64,000 nt of DNA from Pseudo-nitzschia pungens (GCA_037355855.1 CM074767.1:1240001-1304000), one strand, 5' to 3'; counted from the stretch's first letter, positions 9,850 through 20,380 are shown. Notes: generated from the sequence alone by a model not told the origin. Program-made: numbers and translations.

Positions 9850-11721
9850 TCATTCGGTAGCTGCCTCTGGCGCGGTGCTCTCTGGAACAGCGACAGCTTC
9901 TTCCGTCTCGGATGGGGAAGCGTCCGTTGTTCGCCGCGATCGCTTTGCGGTTTGAAAGTCGACAATCATGATGGTCATGTTGTCCCCTCCAATGCCCTGG
10001 GTAACTCGGGGATCGTCGCTAATGATTTGATCCAGCATTTCCCGTCCGATTTCAGTTGGCGACTTGGTGTCGATTCGTGACATGACAAAGTCGACCGCCT
10101 GCTCGTTGGTCAGACAGTCCCATATCCCGTCGCACCCCAAGATGAGGAATTCATCTTCGTCTGGTTCGAGGGCGACTTGCATAATGTCGGGCTCGGCCGT
10201 GATCATTTGGTGGTGGGGTGGGATTCCAGGAACCTGCTTGTACTTGAGGTCACCGATAGACCTTGACAGGTTCAGGTTCCCATTGATTCGTCCAAAATGA
10301 TTCACAAATCCACCCGATCGCAAGATGCGGTTTTTCTCGTGCGTTTGAGAGGGCTTGTGGTCGTAACTCAATGGAAAGGCGTAATGGCCACCGTCGGCCG
10401 TCTTTCGGCGACGGCAGAGGACGGCCCGGGAATCACCTGCATTGGCAACGGTAAGAACACGACCCGTCATGACAGCCACTACTGCAGTAGCACCAGCATG
10501 GATGGGGTGATCGGGGAGGTTGCAGACCAAGCGACCATTGTGCGTGATAGAAGGAATTCGTGGGCAGGCTCCAGCGACATTGGACGCGTCGGGGTAGTGG
10601 GGATCCGGACATAATTCCTCGACAGGTGCAGGTGCGGGAGAAAGATCATCGGCAACACCATCTTCGTCGTCATCTTCTCCGAGAGAAAGAATCTTTTGGA
10701 GCATGGTAGTGACATTTCTGCCTTTTCCTGGAGACGAAGAAGGGCCATCTTCGTCATCCAGGTTGGAGTCGAGGGCTGCAGCTTCTTCGTGCCCCACAGC
10801 TTCGGTACTATCTACAGAATCACAATCCTTGTTATCTTCCTTAGAAGCATTTTCTTCGAACTCTTCAATCTTTTCCTTGAGAGCTTCCGTATCTTCCGGA
10901 GAAAAGGCCATGGACAAGGATCGATCGAATTGTTTGGACTCGACTTCCTTTGCTGTCTCTTCGTCAACTTTCCCTTCCTTCGCGGTCGCCAAAACTTCCT
11001 CGGTGGTTTGATCTAAGATTCCCTCTGCTACAAGATTCGCACTTGCAGTCGTTGTACTTGCCGATTGGACATAAAATGCGGGAGGACTTTCTACGCCTTC
11101 CGGGATAGGAGGGATCGATTTGATGCCATCCTCGAGAGATTTTGTAGCTCCCTTTTCAGGCTTGGTTGTACGGAGGATGCTAATCTCTCCCCGCCGGCTC
11201 GGATCATCAATCATTCGGTCCATCGCGTGAAAAGCCTCTCTAAGGGCCTTGCCCACAGGGGTTTCCGAGGCGACAGGCAAATGATTGGCTCGATATCCAT
11301 CTTCGTTCCCGATCCCATCGTAAGCAACTACGGGGCTCGGAGGTGGAGGTGGAACACGGTCATCGTCTCCTGCCAGGGGAAGCCCGTTTCCATTGGCCCA
11401 GCTTTCCTGGTGGGTGAGAACGGAAACGAAATAGTGCTGGCAAAAGCGCGCGACTTCGGCTCCCCCGTGTCCGTCGTAGACGCCAAAGACCCTAGCCTTG
11501 TTTGGGTTCTGCCTTTCTGTTTCCTCGGTAGTGCTACTGTCCGCAGGGCTCTGTATCGGAACGCTCGTGACAGCCGTGTGGGCATCTTCCATGGATTTTC
11601 TCCACCCCTGCATGTCAACGACTCCCCATTCCACAGGAACGTCTCCACTCCCGAGCTGATCCAACGCCTCTCCCGATTCTTCGCATTTGTCCGTCACCGG
11701 AGTCGATAGATAGGTTCCCAT
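9850..11721 (-). CDS. PP2C-type Ser/Thr protein phosphatase, probably N-myristoylated
   Basis: A 623-residue PPM/PP2C phosphatase, a metal-dependent enzyme that removes phosphate from Ser/Thr. Motifs in order: MQGWRKSMEDAH (about 37-48), VYDGHGG with metal-binding Asp83, a VANAGDSRAVLCR strand, the GDLKYKQVPG segment, LGCDGIWDC with the second metal Asp, and GGDNMT near the C terminus. All core acids are present. I place the start at 11721 because the protein then begins MGTYLSTP, the conserved start of this PP2C subfamily and a good myristoylation signal (Gly2, Ser6); an in-frame ATG 12 codons upstream would hide it. A long acidic Ser/Glu/Asp-rich insert (about residues 120-395) separates DGHGG from the rest of the domain and makes the protein roughly twice the usual length. 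A membrane-attached signalling role is inferred. Confidence 0.92.
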   Translation of the reverse strand: MGTYLSTPVTDKCEESGEALDQLGSGDVPVEWGVVDMQGWRKSMEDAHTAVTSVPIQSPADSSTTEETERQNPNKARVFGVYDGHGGAEVARFCQHYFVSVLTHQESWANGNGLPLAGDDDRVPPPPPSPVVAYDGIGNEDGYRANHLPVASETPVGKALREAFHAMDRMIDDPSRRGEISILRTTKPEKGATKSLEDGIKSIPPIPEGVESPPAFYVQSASTTTASANLVAEGILDQTTEEVLATAKEGKVDEETAKEVESKQFDRSLSMAFSPEDTEALKEKIEEFEENASKEDNKDCDSVDSTEAVGHEEAAALDSNLDDEDGPSSSPGKGRNVTTMLQKILSLGEDDDEDGVADDLSPAPAPVEELCPDPHYPDASNVAGACPRIPSITHNGRLVCNLPDHPIHAGATAVVAVMTGRVLTVANAGDSRAVLCRRRKTADGGHYAFPLSYDHKPSQTHEKNRILRSGGFVNHFGRINGNLNLSRSIGDLKYKQVPGIPPHHQMITAEPDIMQVALEPDEDEFLILGCDGIWDCLTNEQAVDFVMSRIDTKSPTEIGREMLDQIISDDPRVTQGIGGDNMTIMIVDFQTAKRSRRTTDASPSETEEAVAVPESTAPEAATE

Positions 11722-13480
11722 TGTTGCGTACTGATAGAAATTACTTAGTAGACGCACAAATGCTGTGCCGAAATGGTATAAATGAACACACGTGTTTAAG
11801 TTTGAATGATGTGATATCGATCCCGATTCCCCTGTAAGTAAACCTCCAGTGAATATCAGAATTCCGTGCCACCCGGTCGGACTGCTTTTCTTTCTGGCGT
11901 CTTGTCTTTTTCTTGTTCACTTCGAATGAGTTGACGAGCCGATGGCATTCGTTCAAATCATATATTCACAACCCGTAGAATTGAAAGAGGAATGAAATCG
12001 ATCTTCCGATACGGTAAGGTTAGCCATCTCACAGTTTGAACAGTGTGACGAAAGAGATCGCAAGACAACGTGCAGAGGAAATCACAAATACAAAGTACGA
12101 AGCAGCTACTGGCGCACAGCATCGCAAGGGGGCAGAGAAGAAGAGAACGGCAATGCGATTTTAGTTCGCTCTGGCGTGACCGTCCACTGCACACTGACCA
12201 CCCATGCTCCGGCAGGGGATCCAATAAAACTCTCTTTTTTTTGTTTCTTCAAGCTTCATTTCATTGCAGGACCGAATTGTAGTCTGTCAGTCAACTTGTA
12301 TCATAATGTGGATTGTCATTGATACTGTAAGATTACGAGTACCGTGGTAGTTGAAAAAAATCGATTCATTCTGTACGGTAAACCTTAGTGAAACATTGCA
12401 TCATCGAGACCTTTCTTGGGAGCAAAACAACAATTTTTTCCCCTTGGCGGACGAAGGTCAGAATCTCACACTCTCTTGTCTTTCAGTGACAACGTTTTCC
12501 TGTGACCGTAATCTTAGCCTTAATACCAAGTAAGGTTACTCCGAGGTACCGTACTTCGTATTCTGCAGGACGTCCCCGTAACCTTACTCGTACGTACCTT
12601 ACTCGTAGTACGGTACAAGTGATTCTGTTTTGTCAATCGAAAGAATTTAGAGTGGAAGCTGGTACCGTAGTAGCCCACGGCAGATCTGGAAGACGGAACA
12701 CGTAAGTTACCGGTACCGTACAATTATGTTCAGTTTTCATTCGTCAGAGAGCGTTATTGATCGGTTTGGGCAATGGACAGATCTCTGAATTATTTATGAC
12801 CCCTGGCAATGGATTGGTCAAAAATCTACTGTACTGTACGGTATTACTGTACGATAACAGTCCTGAACAGTCCGACGTGCCGGTGCTATGGGAAAGTACC
12901 ATATGTATCTACAACTGTGACAAAGTTCTACTTCGTACTCTGTACGTAACTACGTAAGTACGTTTAACCTCAACCCTCAATGATTGAGTGATTTCTTGAC
13001 ATGACCTTACAACTTACGAGTACAGCATGAATAATGAATACCGTACGTAATTAACCTTAAGACCTTACCGTACGAAGTACGAGAACGAGAACGAGAACGA
13101 GCACTTCGTAATGAATACAGTAAGGTTACGAGTAACTTAATGTACCGGTATGTACCCGTACGAGTAAGCTTACTTGTACTCGTACGTCATACAGTACCGG
13201 TACGATAGTCGCAAGTGCTGTATGTACGTCAACGATGTTCCGAGTACGAGTATTGGTTGTTCTTTCATCTTTTGATGTTGATTGTTGAGATGATTCAACT
13301 AGTATTCACTTTTGAAGTATTTGCACCGATACGATTGCTGCTTAGTTGCAAGACGATTGTGATCGTCGGTTCATGTTGTCGTTCCGTCCCAAGAACGAAG
13401 CAACTTTTCGGAATCCAAATAACATCTCGGCGAGAGTCTCGAACGCTTTCGAAACAAAGACAAAGAATAGAAGAAACAGA
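11722..13480. other. Intergenic spacer, divergent promoters, GTAC/TACG-rich
   Basis: This lies between two divergent genes and should contain both promoters. From about 12530 to 13230 it is dominated by short self-complementary words (GTAC, CGTACG, TACGTAAGTACG, AAGGTTAC). A hexamer array of GAGAAC type lies at 13081-13101. No credible gene is seen. The frame upstream of 13481 stays open back to 13346 but lacks an ATG. Confidence 0.5.
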
Positions 13481-15526
13481 ATGGTGTCAACCACGAATTT
13501 CATCATCATGTGTCTACTATCTCTGATAGTTGTTTTGGTAGCAACAGTGCCAAGTGCGGCATTTCTTGCACCCCTTCGTAACATACAACATTCGCAAGCA
13601 ATGACGCCGTCGTCGATGAAAAGTCCGCGCAAAACATCATTGTTTTCAGTGGCATCTTCCTCTTCGGAAACCAAAACGAACAACAAGCGTCCAGACGTGG
13701 TATCCGTATTATCAGAATCCCTGGCAGAAATCGTTGTGGGGCGAATCAAAGACCAGTCAGCCAAGTTGGGAAAAGCACACGCCGAAATGTTTGGACTCGA
13801 CGACGAGGACGAAAACATCGAAAACGAGCAGACCTCTGCCGGTCTCTTTGCTCTGATGGATGCTATTAAAAACACTCTCGGAGCCGATGGGAGTCTGGGA
13901 TTGTCAGGCCACCCTTTGGTCTTGCGCAAAGCCGACCTGGAAAGAGCCATGGAATCTGCTGACACCCCAGCCGAAACGATGAGACTCTTCGAAAAAGCAT
14001 TCACTATGAAGGATCTGGAAAAGGCTTTGGACGACGATTTCTTGGACGCGTCTCGTGGATCAACAGACAACCGCAAAGGATGGGCCATTTCTCCCGTCTC
14101 GATCCCCAAGGGAGATTCGTTCGACGAAGCCCGCATGACGTATGAGGATGTACAAATCGCACTCGAAAAAGGGACCGTGATTTTCAATGCGTTTGGGGCC
14201 CACGTTCCGAAACTGGCTGGGCCGTGTCTGGCTGTTACCGATGCGACCGATACTCCCAACGCGGTCAATTTATACGTGACTGCCTTTGGAAAGCGAACCT
14301 CGGCACCTCCTCACACCGATAAGCAGGATGTAGTGGTCGTGCAAACTAGTGGGAAAAAGCACTGGCGGGTCTACGCACCCACAGAAGCATCCAAAAAACC
14401 CAATGCGGACGTCTTCGCGCGTGGGAAAGGAGCTGACAGCTTGCCTCTCCACGTTTTGGAAGCCATTGAGGGGGATAACTTGCTCCTGGAAACAGATCTG
14501 AACCCTGGAGATGTTCTCTTTGTCCCCGCGGGTTTTCCCCACACTACTGGAACGGTTCACGAGGAGGAGGAGGAGGACAGCATCGACAATGTCTCGGAGA
14601 ACGACAAGACCAGCGTTCATTTGACATTTAACATTGACACCCATGTGTGGGAATTGGATTACCTCAATGCCCGAAGGCTGGCCCTGCGAAGAGCCAATAT
14701 TGCTGACTCGGCTCTGGGACAATCACGCGACGAAGACAACGTTTACGTCGGACGTGTCAACGAACTTCCCACCGACCTCCACCGCGAGCTTCTAGCAGAA
14801 TTGCCACTAGGATTTTTAAGCGACGACGAATCCGGATCAGTTTCCGAAACCGCTTCGGTAGCTGCAGTTACTCAAAAACTCAAAGATCTTGCCGCGGCCG
14901 TCGACTCCGAAACATTCAATGCCGTCGACGATTCAGTGTGGAAGGAGACCGTAGAGGAACTCCGTTCCAAAGGAAAAGAACTCTTAGAAATCCATCGGGA
15001 TATGTACTTGGCTGCAATGGAGGAAGGCCGAACCCGCAAGGCCGAGGATGCCATGACGGCGCACCTCCAAAAAGATGGCCAAAAGCGAGCCATGACCCAG
15101 GAGCGAATGCAGCGTCTCTCTCTATTCCGAGTGCAGCGGTATTACGAACAAATCAATGCAGTCAAGGCGGCTCTCCTTCAGTGGTCATACGATGGAAAGA
15201 CTAATGCATCATCATCCGGAGATAACGCGAAGCCAGCCCTTCCCGATAATTGGGCATTCGTCCTACCTGTGAAGGTGGGAGATCAAGTCGAGGCGGACCT
15301 CGGTGGTGCCTTTTTTCCAGCCACAATCACAAGGGTTCTGCCAAACGGAAAAGGATACGACGTGCAGTTTTTTGACGGCGACCAAGAGAGTGGAATGGAT
15401 CGGGAACTGATCAAGCTCCTCAAGCCACCTGAGTTGGCCGGAGGTGAAGACGACGTAGACACGTCGAAAATGACTCCGAAACAATTGAAGCGATGGAAAA
15501 AAGCGCAAAAGAAGAAGAAACAATAA
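13481..15526 (+). CDS. Plastid-targeted JmjC/cupin-type Fe(II)/2-oxoglutarate oxygenase with C-terminal Tudor-like domain
   Basis: A 681-residue protein. I chose the ATG at 13481 because it starts a signal peptide (1-27, hydrophobic MCLLSLIVVLVA) that ends PSAA followed by Phe28-L-A-P, the junction typical of diatom plastid presequences. Residues about 235-410 form a cupin/JmjC-like domain related to the cupin_4 ribosomal oxygenases. The iron triad is visible as H278-T-D280 (PPHTDKQD) and H354 (PAGFPHTTG). A helical charged stretch follows. Residues about 598-645 (VGDQVEADLGGAFFPATI..YDVQFFDGD) look like a Tudor/Agenet-like barrel, and the tail is strongly basic (RWKKAQKKKKQ). Family members hydroxylate ribosomal proteins or act on histones. 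A plastid substrate, perhaps the plastid ribosome, is an inference. The gene is intact and intronless. Confidence 0.78.
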   Translation: MVSTTNFIIMCLLSLIVVLVATVPSAAFLAPLRNIQHSQAMTPSSMKSPRKTSLFSVASSSSETKTNNKRPDVVSVLSESLAEIVVGRIKDQSAKLGKAHAEMFGLDDEDENIENEQTSAGLFALMDAIKNTLGADGSLGLSGHPLVLRKADLERAMESADTPAETMRLFEKAFTMKDLEKALDDDFLDASRGSTDNRKGWAISPVSIPKGDSFDEARMTYEDVQIALEKGTVIFNAFGAHVPKLAGPCLAVTDATDTPNAVNLYVTAFGKRTSAPPHTDKQDVVVVQTSGKKHWRVYAPTEASKKPNADVFARGKGADSLPLHVLEAIEGDNLLLETDLNPGDVLFVPAGFPHTTGTVHEEEEEDSIDNVSENDKTSVHLTFNIDTHVWELDYLNARRLALRRANIADSALGQSRDEDNVYVGRVNELPTDLHRELLAELPLGFLSDDESGSVSETASVAAVTQKLKDLAAAVDSETFNAVDDSVWKETVEELRSKGKELLEIHRDMYLAAMEEGRTRKAEDAMTAHLQKDGQKRAMTQERMQRLSLFRVQRYYEQINAVKAALLQWSYDGKTNASSSGDNAKPALPDNWAFVLPVKVGDQVEADLGGAFFPATITRVLPNGKGYDVQFFDGDQESGMDRELIKLLKPPELAGGEDDVDTSKMTPKQLKRWKKAQKKKKQ

Positions 15527-15859
15527 TTTCGTTTGAATCAAATCTAAATCATATTCTATTCTTTTATTCTAACTAATATAACATGCGAATCGACGACCAA
15601 ACCATTGGACATACATCGAAACCTTCGAACACACACACAACCAGTCATACACTTAAAGAATGCAAAATTGTAACTCGGTTTCACTATTCGTGACAAACGG
15701 AGAGATTTGTAAAACTCATTTTCATTCTTTTTTTTCGTCATCATTTTTCATTACAAGGGTTCAAACCGTGCACTCCAAGCTGAAAGTGTTTGGTAACTGC
15801 TTTGATCTATGGTACAGGATTTTAATCCTTGTCATATTAAGTGCTTACAAACGAGGATG
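15527..15859. other. Short spacer between convergent genes
   Basis: This 333-bp stretch holds the 3' ends of two convergent genes. It is AT-rich with a poly-T run near 15728. I see nothing else in it. Confidence 0.5.
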
Positions 15860-16972
15860 CTAATATGAAGACAACGATTCCGCAGCTCCGTCCACAATTC
15901 TTGTGAACCCATCTGCCGCAAGCGAAGCACCTCCGACGAGAGCTCCATCTACATCGGGCATTGAAATAAGATCCGAAATCGAATCCGGTGTCACAGAACC
16001 ACCATATTGGATCTGTATTTTTTCTGCGACCTCCAATCCGTATAATTCTGCCAAAGTCTTTCGCACAGCAACGTGGGCGACCTGGGCTTGAGTGGGTGTG
16101 GCAACCTTTCCGGTACCAATAGCCCAGACCGGTTCGTAAGCAACAACTAAGCGGACACTATCGACCAAAGAAATGGAAGAAACTATGTCCTCCATTCTAA
16201 CGCCGTCTAGAGCTTTTCTGATTTGTAAATTTACAACGCTCGATAGTAAATTGTTTTCGTAGTCCTCCAGAGTCTCACCGACACACAAAATGATCTTCAG
16301 ACCCGGTTCCTGGAGGGAAAGCTTGATTTTCGCATTTATGATTTCGTCGCTTTCACTGTATAGAGTGCGACGTTCGGAATGTCCAACCATGACATAATCA
16401 CAGCCCAACGAACGCACCATAGAAGGTGAAACTTCCCCCGTAAACGCACCCTTCGTTTCGGCACCAACGTTTTGAGCGCCGACTTTGATACCCGTTCCCT
16501 CCAACAAACATACCGCTCGTTCTAGGTAAGGATGAGGGGGGAACACAATTACCTCAGGAGTTGTATCGCCGTTTCGATGATGAATGAAATTTGAAGCCAG
16601 AAGCTTTAAGAGTGTCGAAGCCTCTTGTATTGTGGATGGATTGAGTTTCCAGTTCCCAGCTACCACGGGGAGTCTGTTGTTGCTGCGGATGGTGGGAAAA
16701 GGTTGCGGCGCCGTAGCTTGTGCTTGCACATCGATTACATTGTTCCGGGCATTACTGAAATCCAAATAATTGTTTCCAAGAGATTCCAGAACCCAAGAAG
16801 GCAAGATTGTTCGTTTACACAAAGTTGTCGCTTGGTTAAATTCACGTGTGCGAGGGCAGTTGCCAATCATAAACGCCGTCGTCATCGACGCCAAAGACAA
16901 CAACACTATCGTCAACATGCATCTGATATGAGCTCCCGCTCGACGTTGTTCTTTCATAGCCTGACCGATCAT
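15860..16972 (-). CDS. TPI: Triosephosphate isomerase, probably plastid-targeted
   Basis: A 370-residue enzyme that interconverts dihydroxyacetone phosphate and glyceraldehyde 3-phosphate in glycolysis and the Calvin cycle. The catalytic barrel covers about residues 100-368. The active-site residues are all present: Lys109 in GNWKLN, His198 in MVGHSERR and Glu280 in AYEPVWAIGTG. The phosphate-binding YGGSV and the late GALVGGASL motif are also intact. The barrel is of normal length (about 265 residues), but about 100 residues precede it: a hydrophobic segment (LTIVLLSLASMTTA) with cleavage expected before Phe34, which matches the diatom plastid presequence pattern, then a transit-like stretch. 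Diatoms usually have separate cytosolic, mitochondrial and plastid copies; this one looks like the plastid form. Either ATG (16972 or 16957) gives the same targeting signal. Confidence 0.95.
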   Translation of the reverse strand: MIGQAMKEQRRAGAHIRCMLTIVLLSLASMTTAFMIGNCPRTREFNQATTLCKRTILPSWVLESLGNNYLDFSNARNNVIDVQAQATAPQPFPTIRSNNRLPVVAGNWKLNPSTIQEASTLLKLLASNFIHHRNGDTTPEVIVFPPHPYLERAVCLLEGTGIKVGAQNVGAETKGAFTGEVSPSMVRSLGCDYVMVGHSERRTLYSESDEIINAKIKLSLQEPGLKIILCVGETLEDYENNLLSSVVNLQIRKALDGVRMEDIVSSISLVDSVRLVVAYEPVWAIGTGKVATPTQAQVAHVAVRKTLAELYGLEVAEKIQIQYGGSVTPDSISDLISMPDVDGALVGGASLAADGFTRIVDGAAESLSSY

Positions 16973-18147
16973 TTGGAAAAGCTACTACTTGCGCTACGAG
17001 AAGGCTTTAAAAAGTGGTAATCTTGCTCGTATCGGTAAGGTTCTTAGTGTGAAATTATTTTCGATCAAGATGGCATTTTCAATTTGAAGGACTGGGCTTC
17101 GTAAGATTTTGAATGCACAATGCACAGCTTCTTCAATCCCCATTCTGGAAACATGCTCATTGCTCATGCTTTCTTGCCCATACCGTAACTTTCGTTACGA
17201 GGAACGTATTTTCTACTTGTATTCATTGCGTACCGTACGCACTGTACTCAACCAGGGGTCGTAAAAGTCAAAGTAGGGGTGCGTCTTCCAACGTGTTGTA
17301 GGAAGTTATCGTACCGGTACGTATGTAGGTTGTACCGTACGATGTAATTACGTGGTGAGAAATAAATAATAATGGCTGTCCAGAGAGAGTTTAGAGTCTA
17401 GAAGAGAGACAGGCCAGCTAAAAACAAGAATTGTTGTGAGTAACTTAGTGCAATGTGGATGGTAACCTTACCGGAAAAGAGGGCACAAAAGGTATGAATT
17501 AGAGTGATGCTTTTCCATAGCGGATGTCACTACTAATTGCATCTTTTCACAAAAATTCAAACGAAGTACAGAACAAAACATCGACTAGCACATTTCCTAT
17601 CGAAATCCACAACAGTAGTTCCAATATTGTCTGACGACTCGTTCCTTTGTGGCATTCAAATTTAAAAAATCAGAAAGTTTCTTGTTTTTTCCCCGCTGCC
17701 GATGTTAATCGTTGTAGACGACGACCAAAGCGTATGAATAACGACTACACGGTACGTCTTCATTGCGAATTTTTTGTTTAAACAACACTTTTCTAAGTTA
17801 CACTTGATGTCATATTGCAAAGACCAAGACAGAAACAACGAAGGTCGACATATCACCTTACTTGGTTTTTCCCACGTTGGAAAGACGGTTAATCTTTTTC
17901 TCGGACGGCCCCGGAGAAAAATAGGACAAAAGCAGATAGCATGGTGGTTGTTATGGGCTTCAATAGCTGTGCAACATAACATTCATGTTTCGATACTTTG
18001 AATTCTACACGTAGTGGTATGGGTCGAAACACACACGTTGCCTCCGCTTTGTATCTGCAAACTTCGCACTGAAAGCATTATCATTCATGCATGATCGTGC
18101 AATTTCCACCTTCTAATCTTTCAAGGCGAGCCCATTTCCAACCCATT
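16973..18147. other. Intergenic spacer
   Basis: About 1.2 kb upstream of the isomerase gene. A small patch of GTAC-type words lies at 17300-17345. Overlapping short open frames on both strands around 17660-18000 have no recognisable content. I see no other feature. Confidence 0.45.
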
Positions 18148-18567
18148 TCATTTGACCAACTTAAACTTGCTTACTTTCTTGTCTTTAAACGATTTCTTCG
18201 CATTTTCTTTGGCAAAAGGTTTTCCATTCTTCAACCCTTTCATGTCCTTGACTTTCTTGCTTTTCGAAGGAGAACCGGTCTCGGAGGATTTTGCTTCATC
18301 GTCTGAGGCATAGAAGTCTGCTGGATATGCATCACCGGTCGCTTGATCTTTGCCACTTTTTAGAAACCTGGCTTTTTCGGAGCTATTCCCCGTTGCGATA
18401 TTCTCGGAGTCTGGAGTATTGACTGCCCTCAGCTCCCGTAATGGTAGAGAGTAAGCTTCTTCGTTCGTTGTGCTCCCTCTCAATGTATTCTTTTTCGTTG
18501 ATTCCGCACCGAGGGCGAGAGCAAAAGTCGACAAGAGGCAAGCACCCGAAATCAGTTTCATCTTCAT
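18148..18567 (-). CDS. Small secreted Lys/Ser-rich protein, silaffin-like
   Basis: A 139-residue protein. The ATG at 18567 begins MKMKLISGACLL, and residues 1-21 form a clear signal peptide ending ALALGA. The mature part has little predicted fold and is rich in Ser, Lys, Glu and Asp. The C-terminal third (about 95-139) is a run of Lys with Ser and Gly (SPSKSKKVKDMKG, KSFKDKKVSK). An RxL site (LRELRA, about residues 48-53) lies between the signal peptide and the Lys-rich tail. In diatom silaffins and cingulins, RxL sites mark proteolytic processing, and Lys/Ser pairs carry polyamine and phosphate modifications. By composition and layout this is a candidate silica-associated protein. Homology to a named silaffin is not claimed, since these proteins lack alignable domains. 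Confidence 0.6.
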   Translation of the reverse strand: MKMKLISGACLLSTFALALGAESTKKNTLRGSTTNEEAYSLPLRELRAVNTPDSENIATGNSSEKARFLKSGKDQATGDAYPADFYASDDEAKSSETGSPSKSKKVKDMKGLKNGKPFAKENAKKSFKDKKVSKFKLVK

Positions 18568-19306
18568 TATTTCACTTTTTTGTACCGTACTGTTGTTTAT
18601 CAACAAGTGGAGACTGAAAAATGGAATAACCGTTGAAGATCAAAAGAGTATCCAGTTGGTTTCAGATTATCTCTGAGAGTCGTGAACCACGTAGTGGAAG
18701 TACGGGTACTTCTTATGCTCGGTGTATTGGCAGATTGCGTGTTCACTTCTTAGTAATGTTAAACTTACTAAAACTATTGCCGTCACGTCCTCCCGATCGG
18801 ATTTTGTGAACCTGAACGGTTCGATTATATATGTGAGCGCGCCTAACAATATTTAATAAAATGGCACACTTTTGGCGCCATCCCGCAACAGAAAAAGTTC
18901 CACAAAAACTGCGATGAATGTTCGGAGTTCATTTTTGACATGTTTTTAGGATCATTTTTTATTCTTATTTCGAAACTACAGAAAACGAGTATCAAAAAGA
19001 GCGGGAACGCAAATGAGTTTTTTCGCGACATGGTCCGAATCCGTGCATGACTTTACTGGTTCCACATCCAACCGTTGACCGTCAACGGAAGACCATCAAC
19101 AAAAAGGTTTTACTACTACAAGCAAAGATTCATGCAGCAAAGTACTGTATTGAAAGTAAGGTTTACTCGTAAGGACTATTACTTCGTAGATTCACTCCTA
19201 GCTGTACGGTAAGGTTACGTGCGTCAAAACAAAATTTTTGTTTGGATTGTGATGCATAAATAAGATTACGAAGTACTTCGTAGATGGCATTCGTACACGC
19301 AATGCG
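18568..19306. other. Intergenic spacer, divergent promoters
   Basis: About 740 bp between divergent genes. Short TACGAAGTACTTCGTA-type palindromic words occur near 19180 and 19267. No gene-like frame is seen. Confidence 0.45.
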
Positions 19307-20380
19307 ATGATGGTGAAGGCTGTAGCAATTCTTCTCTGTGTTGTTTCTCTCACCATATCTCACCTAATTGCAGAGGTACGGGGGATTCAAACCGACCAAT
19401 ACGTTGTATCGAATAAATTGTTCCCGGTTCTCTTCGAATCAAAACGGGTTCTTGTGGTTCGAAAACCACATGGAATTGGACATCACGACGAATCATCTTC
19501 CTCGACGCTATTGAACGACGACAACCAAGGAGATGACGACTATATAATACCCGGAGTGATTCGGCTTTTGAGAAACGAAAGACACAGTGAGGCGCTGCAA
19601 GAAGGAGAACGACTGTACGGAGTTCATCGTCTTGACAAGGTAACTTCAGGCATACTGGTTCTTGCCAAGGATGCTTCTACGGCATCCACGCTATCAGACT
19701 ACTTCGCCCAGGGTGATATTCAGAAGATTTACTTCGGATTGTCTACAAAGAAACCAAGAAAGAAAAAACAAGGCCTGGTTCAGGGTGGAATGAAACGGTC
19801 TCGAAACAAGAGTTGGAAACTAATTAGGACACCGAAAGCTGGCACTAAATCACAAGATATGTTTGCAAAAACTCGTTTTTTCACTACTGGCATAAAGAGC
19901 TTAAATATAATGAGAGATGGAGGAACAAACGATATCTCAAACATCGATCCCACAGCTACTGCAAAAACAGTAGTCATGTTCCGCCCGTTCACAGGAAGAA
20001 CGCACCAATTGCGAGTTGCAGCCAAAGCGATGGGAATACCTCTACTCGGAGACCCCATATATAAAGACGGCAGTGGAGGAAATGGCATCGATAGTGACGA
20101 TCCGTGTTTTCCTGCTACGAGAACAATGTTGCATGCATCTGGAATCCACATCCCGAAATTTCTAGATCATGAAGAGATAAATATATGGTGCCCACCTACA
20201 TTCTTTCAAGACGATCAAGAAAAACTTAGCGATGGACTGCCACAAGAAGACGCTTTCGATATCCGTCAGAACAGATCATTTTTAGCAGATGAACTGGGAA
20301 TAGCAGTTGCGAATTTGATGACCAAAAACTGTGATGTTCCTGGTATCTTAGAAGCAATGACGACCGATCCGACAAGATAA
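19307..20380 (+). CDS. RluA-family pseudouridine synthase with N-terminal signal-like sequence
   Basis: A 357-residue enzyme of the RluA/RsuA class, which isomerises uridine to pseudouridine in RNA. The catalytic motif is GVHRLDKVTSG, with the nucleophilic Asp at residue 110. The later FRPFTGRTHQLRVAAKAMG and PLLGDPIY segments are the other RluA hallmarks and are intact. The protein begins MMVKAVAILLCVVSLTISHL, a hydrophobic stretch that looks like a signal peptide or organelle-targeting sequence. There is no Phe at the expected cleavage point, so I cannot say plastid. A basic insert (about 145-165, KKPRKKKQG) interrupts the domain, as is common in eukaryotic members. No S4 domain is present. 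The RNA target is unknown. Confidence 0.88.
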   Translation: MMVKAVAILLCVVSLTISHLIAEVRGIQTDQYVVSNKLFPVLFESKRVLVVRKPHGIGHHDESSSSTLLNDDNQGDDDYIIPGVIRLLRNERHSEALQEGERLYGVHRLDKVTSGILVLAKDASTASTLSDYFAQGDIQKIYFGLSTKKPRKKKQGLVQGGMKRSRNKSWKLIRTPKAGTKSQDMFAKTRFFTTGIKSLNIMRDGGTNDISNIDPTATAKTVVMFRPFTGRTHQLRVAAKAMGIPLLGDPIYKDGSGGNGIDSDDPCFPATRTMLHASGIHIPKFLDHEEINIWCPPTFFQDDQEKLSDGLPQEDAFDIRQNRSFLADELGIAVANLMTKNCDVPGILEAMTTDPTR

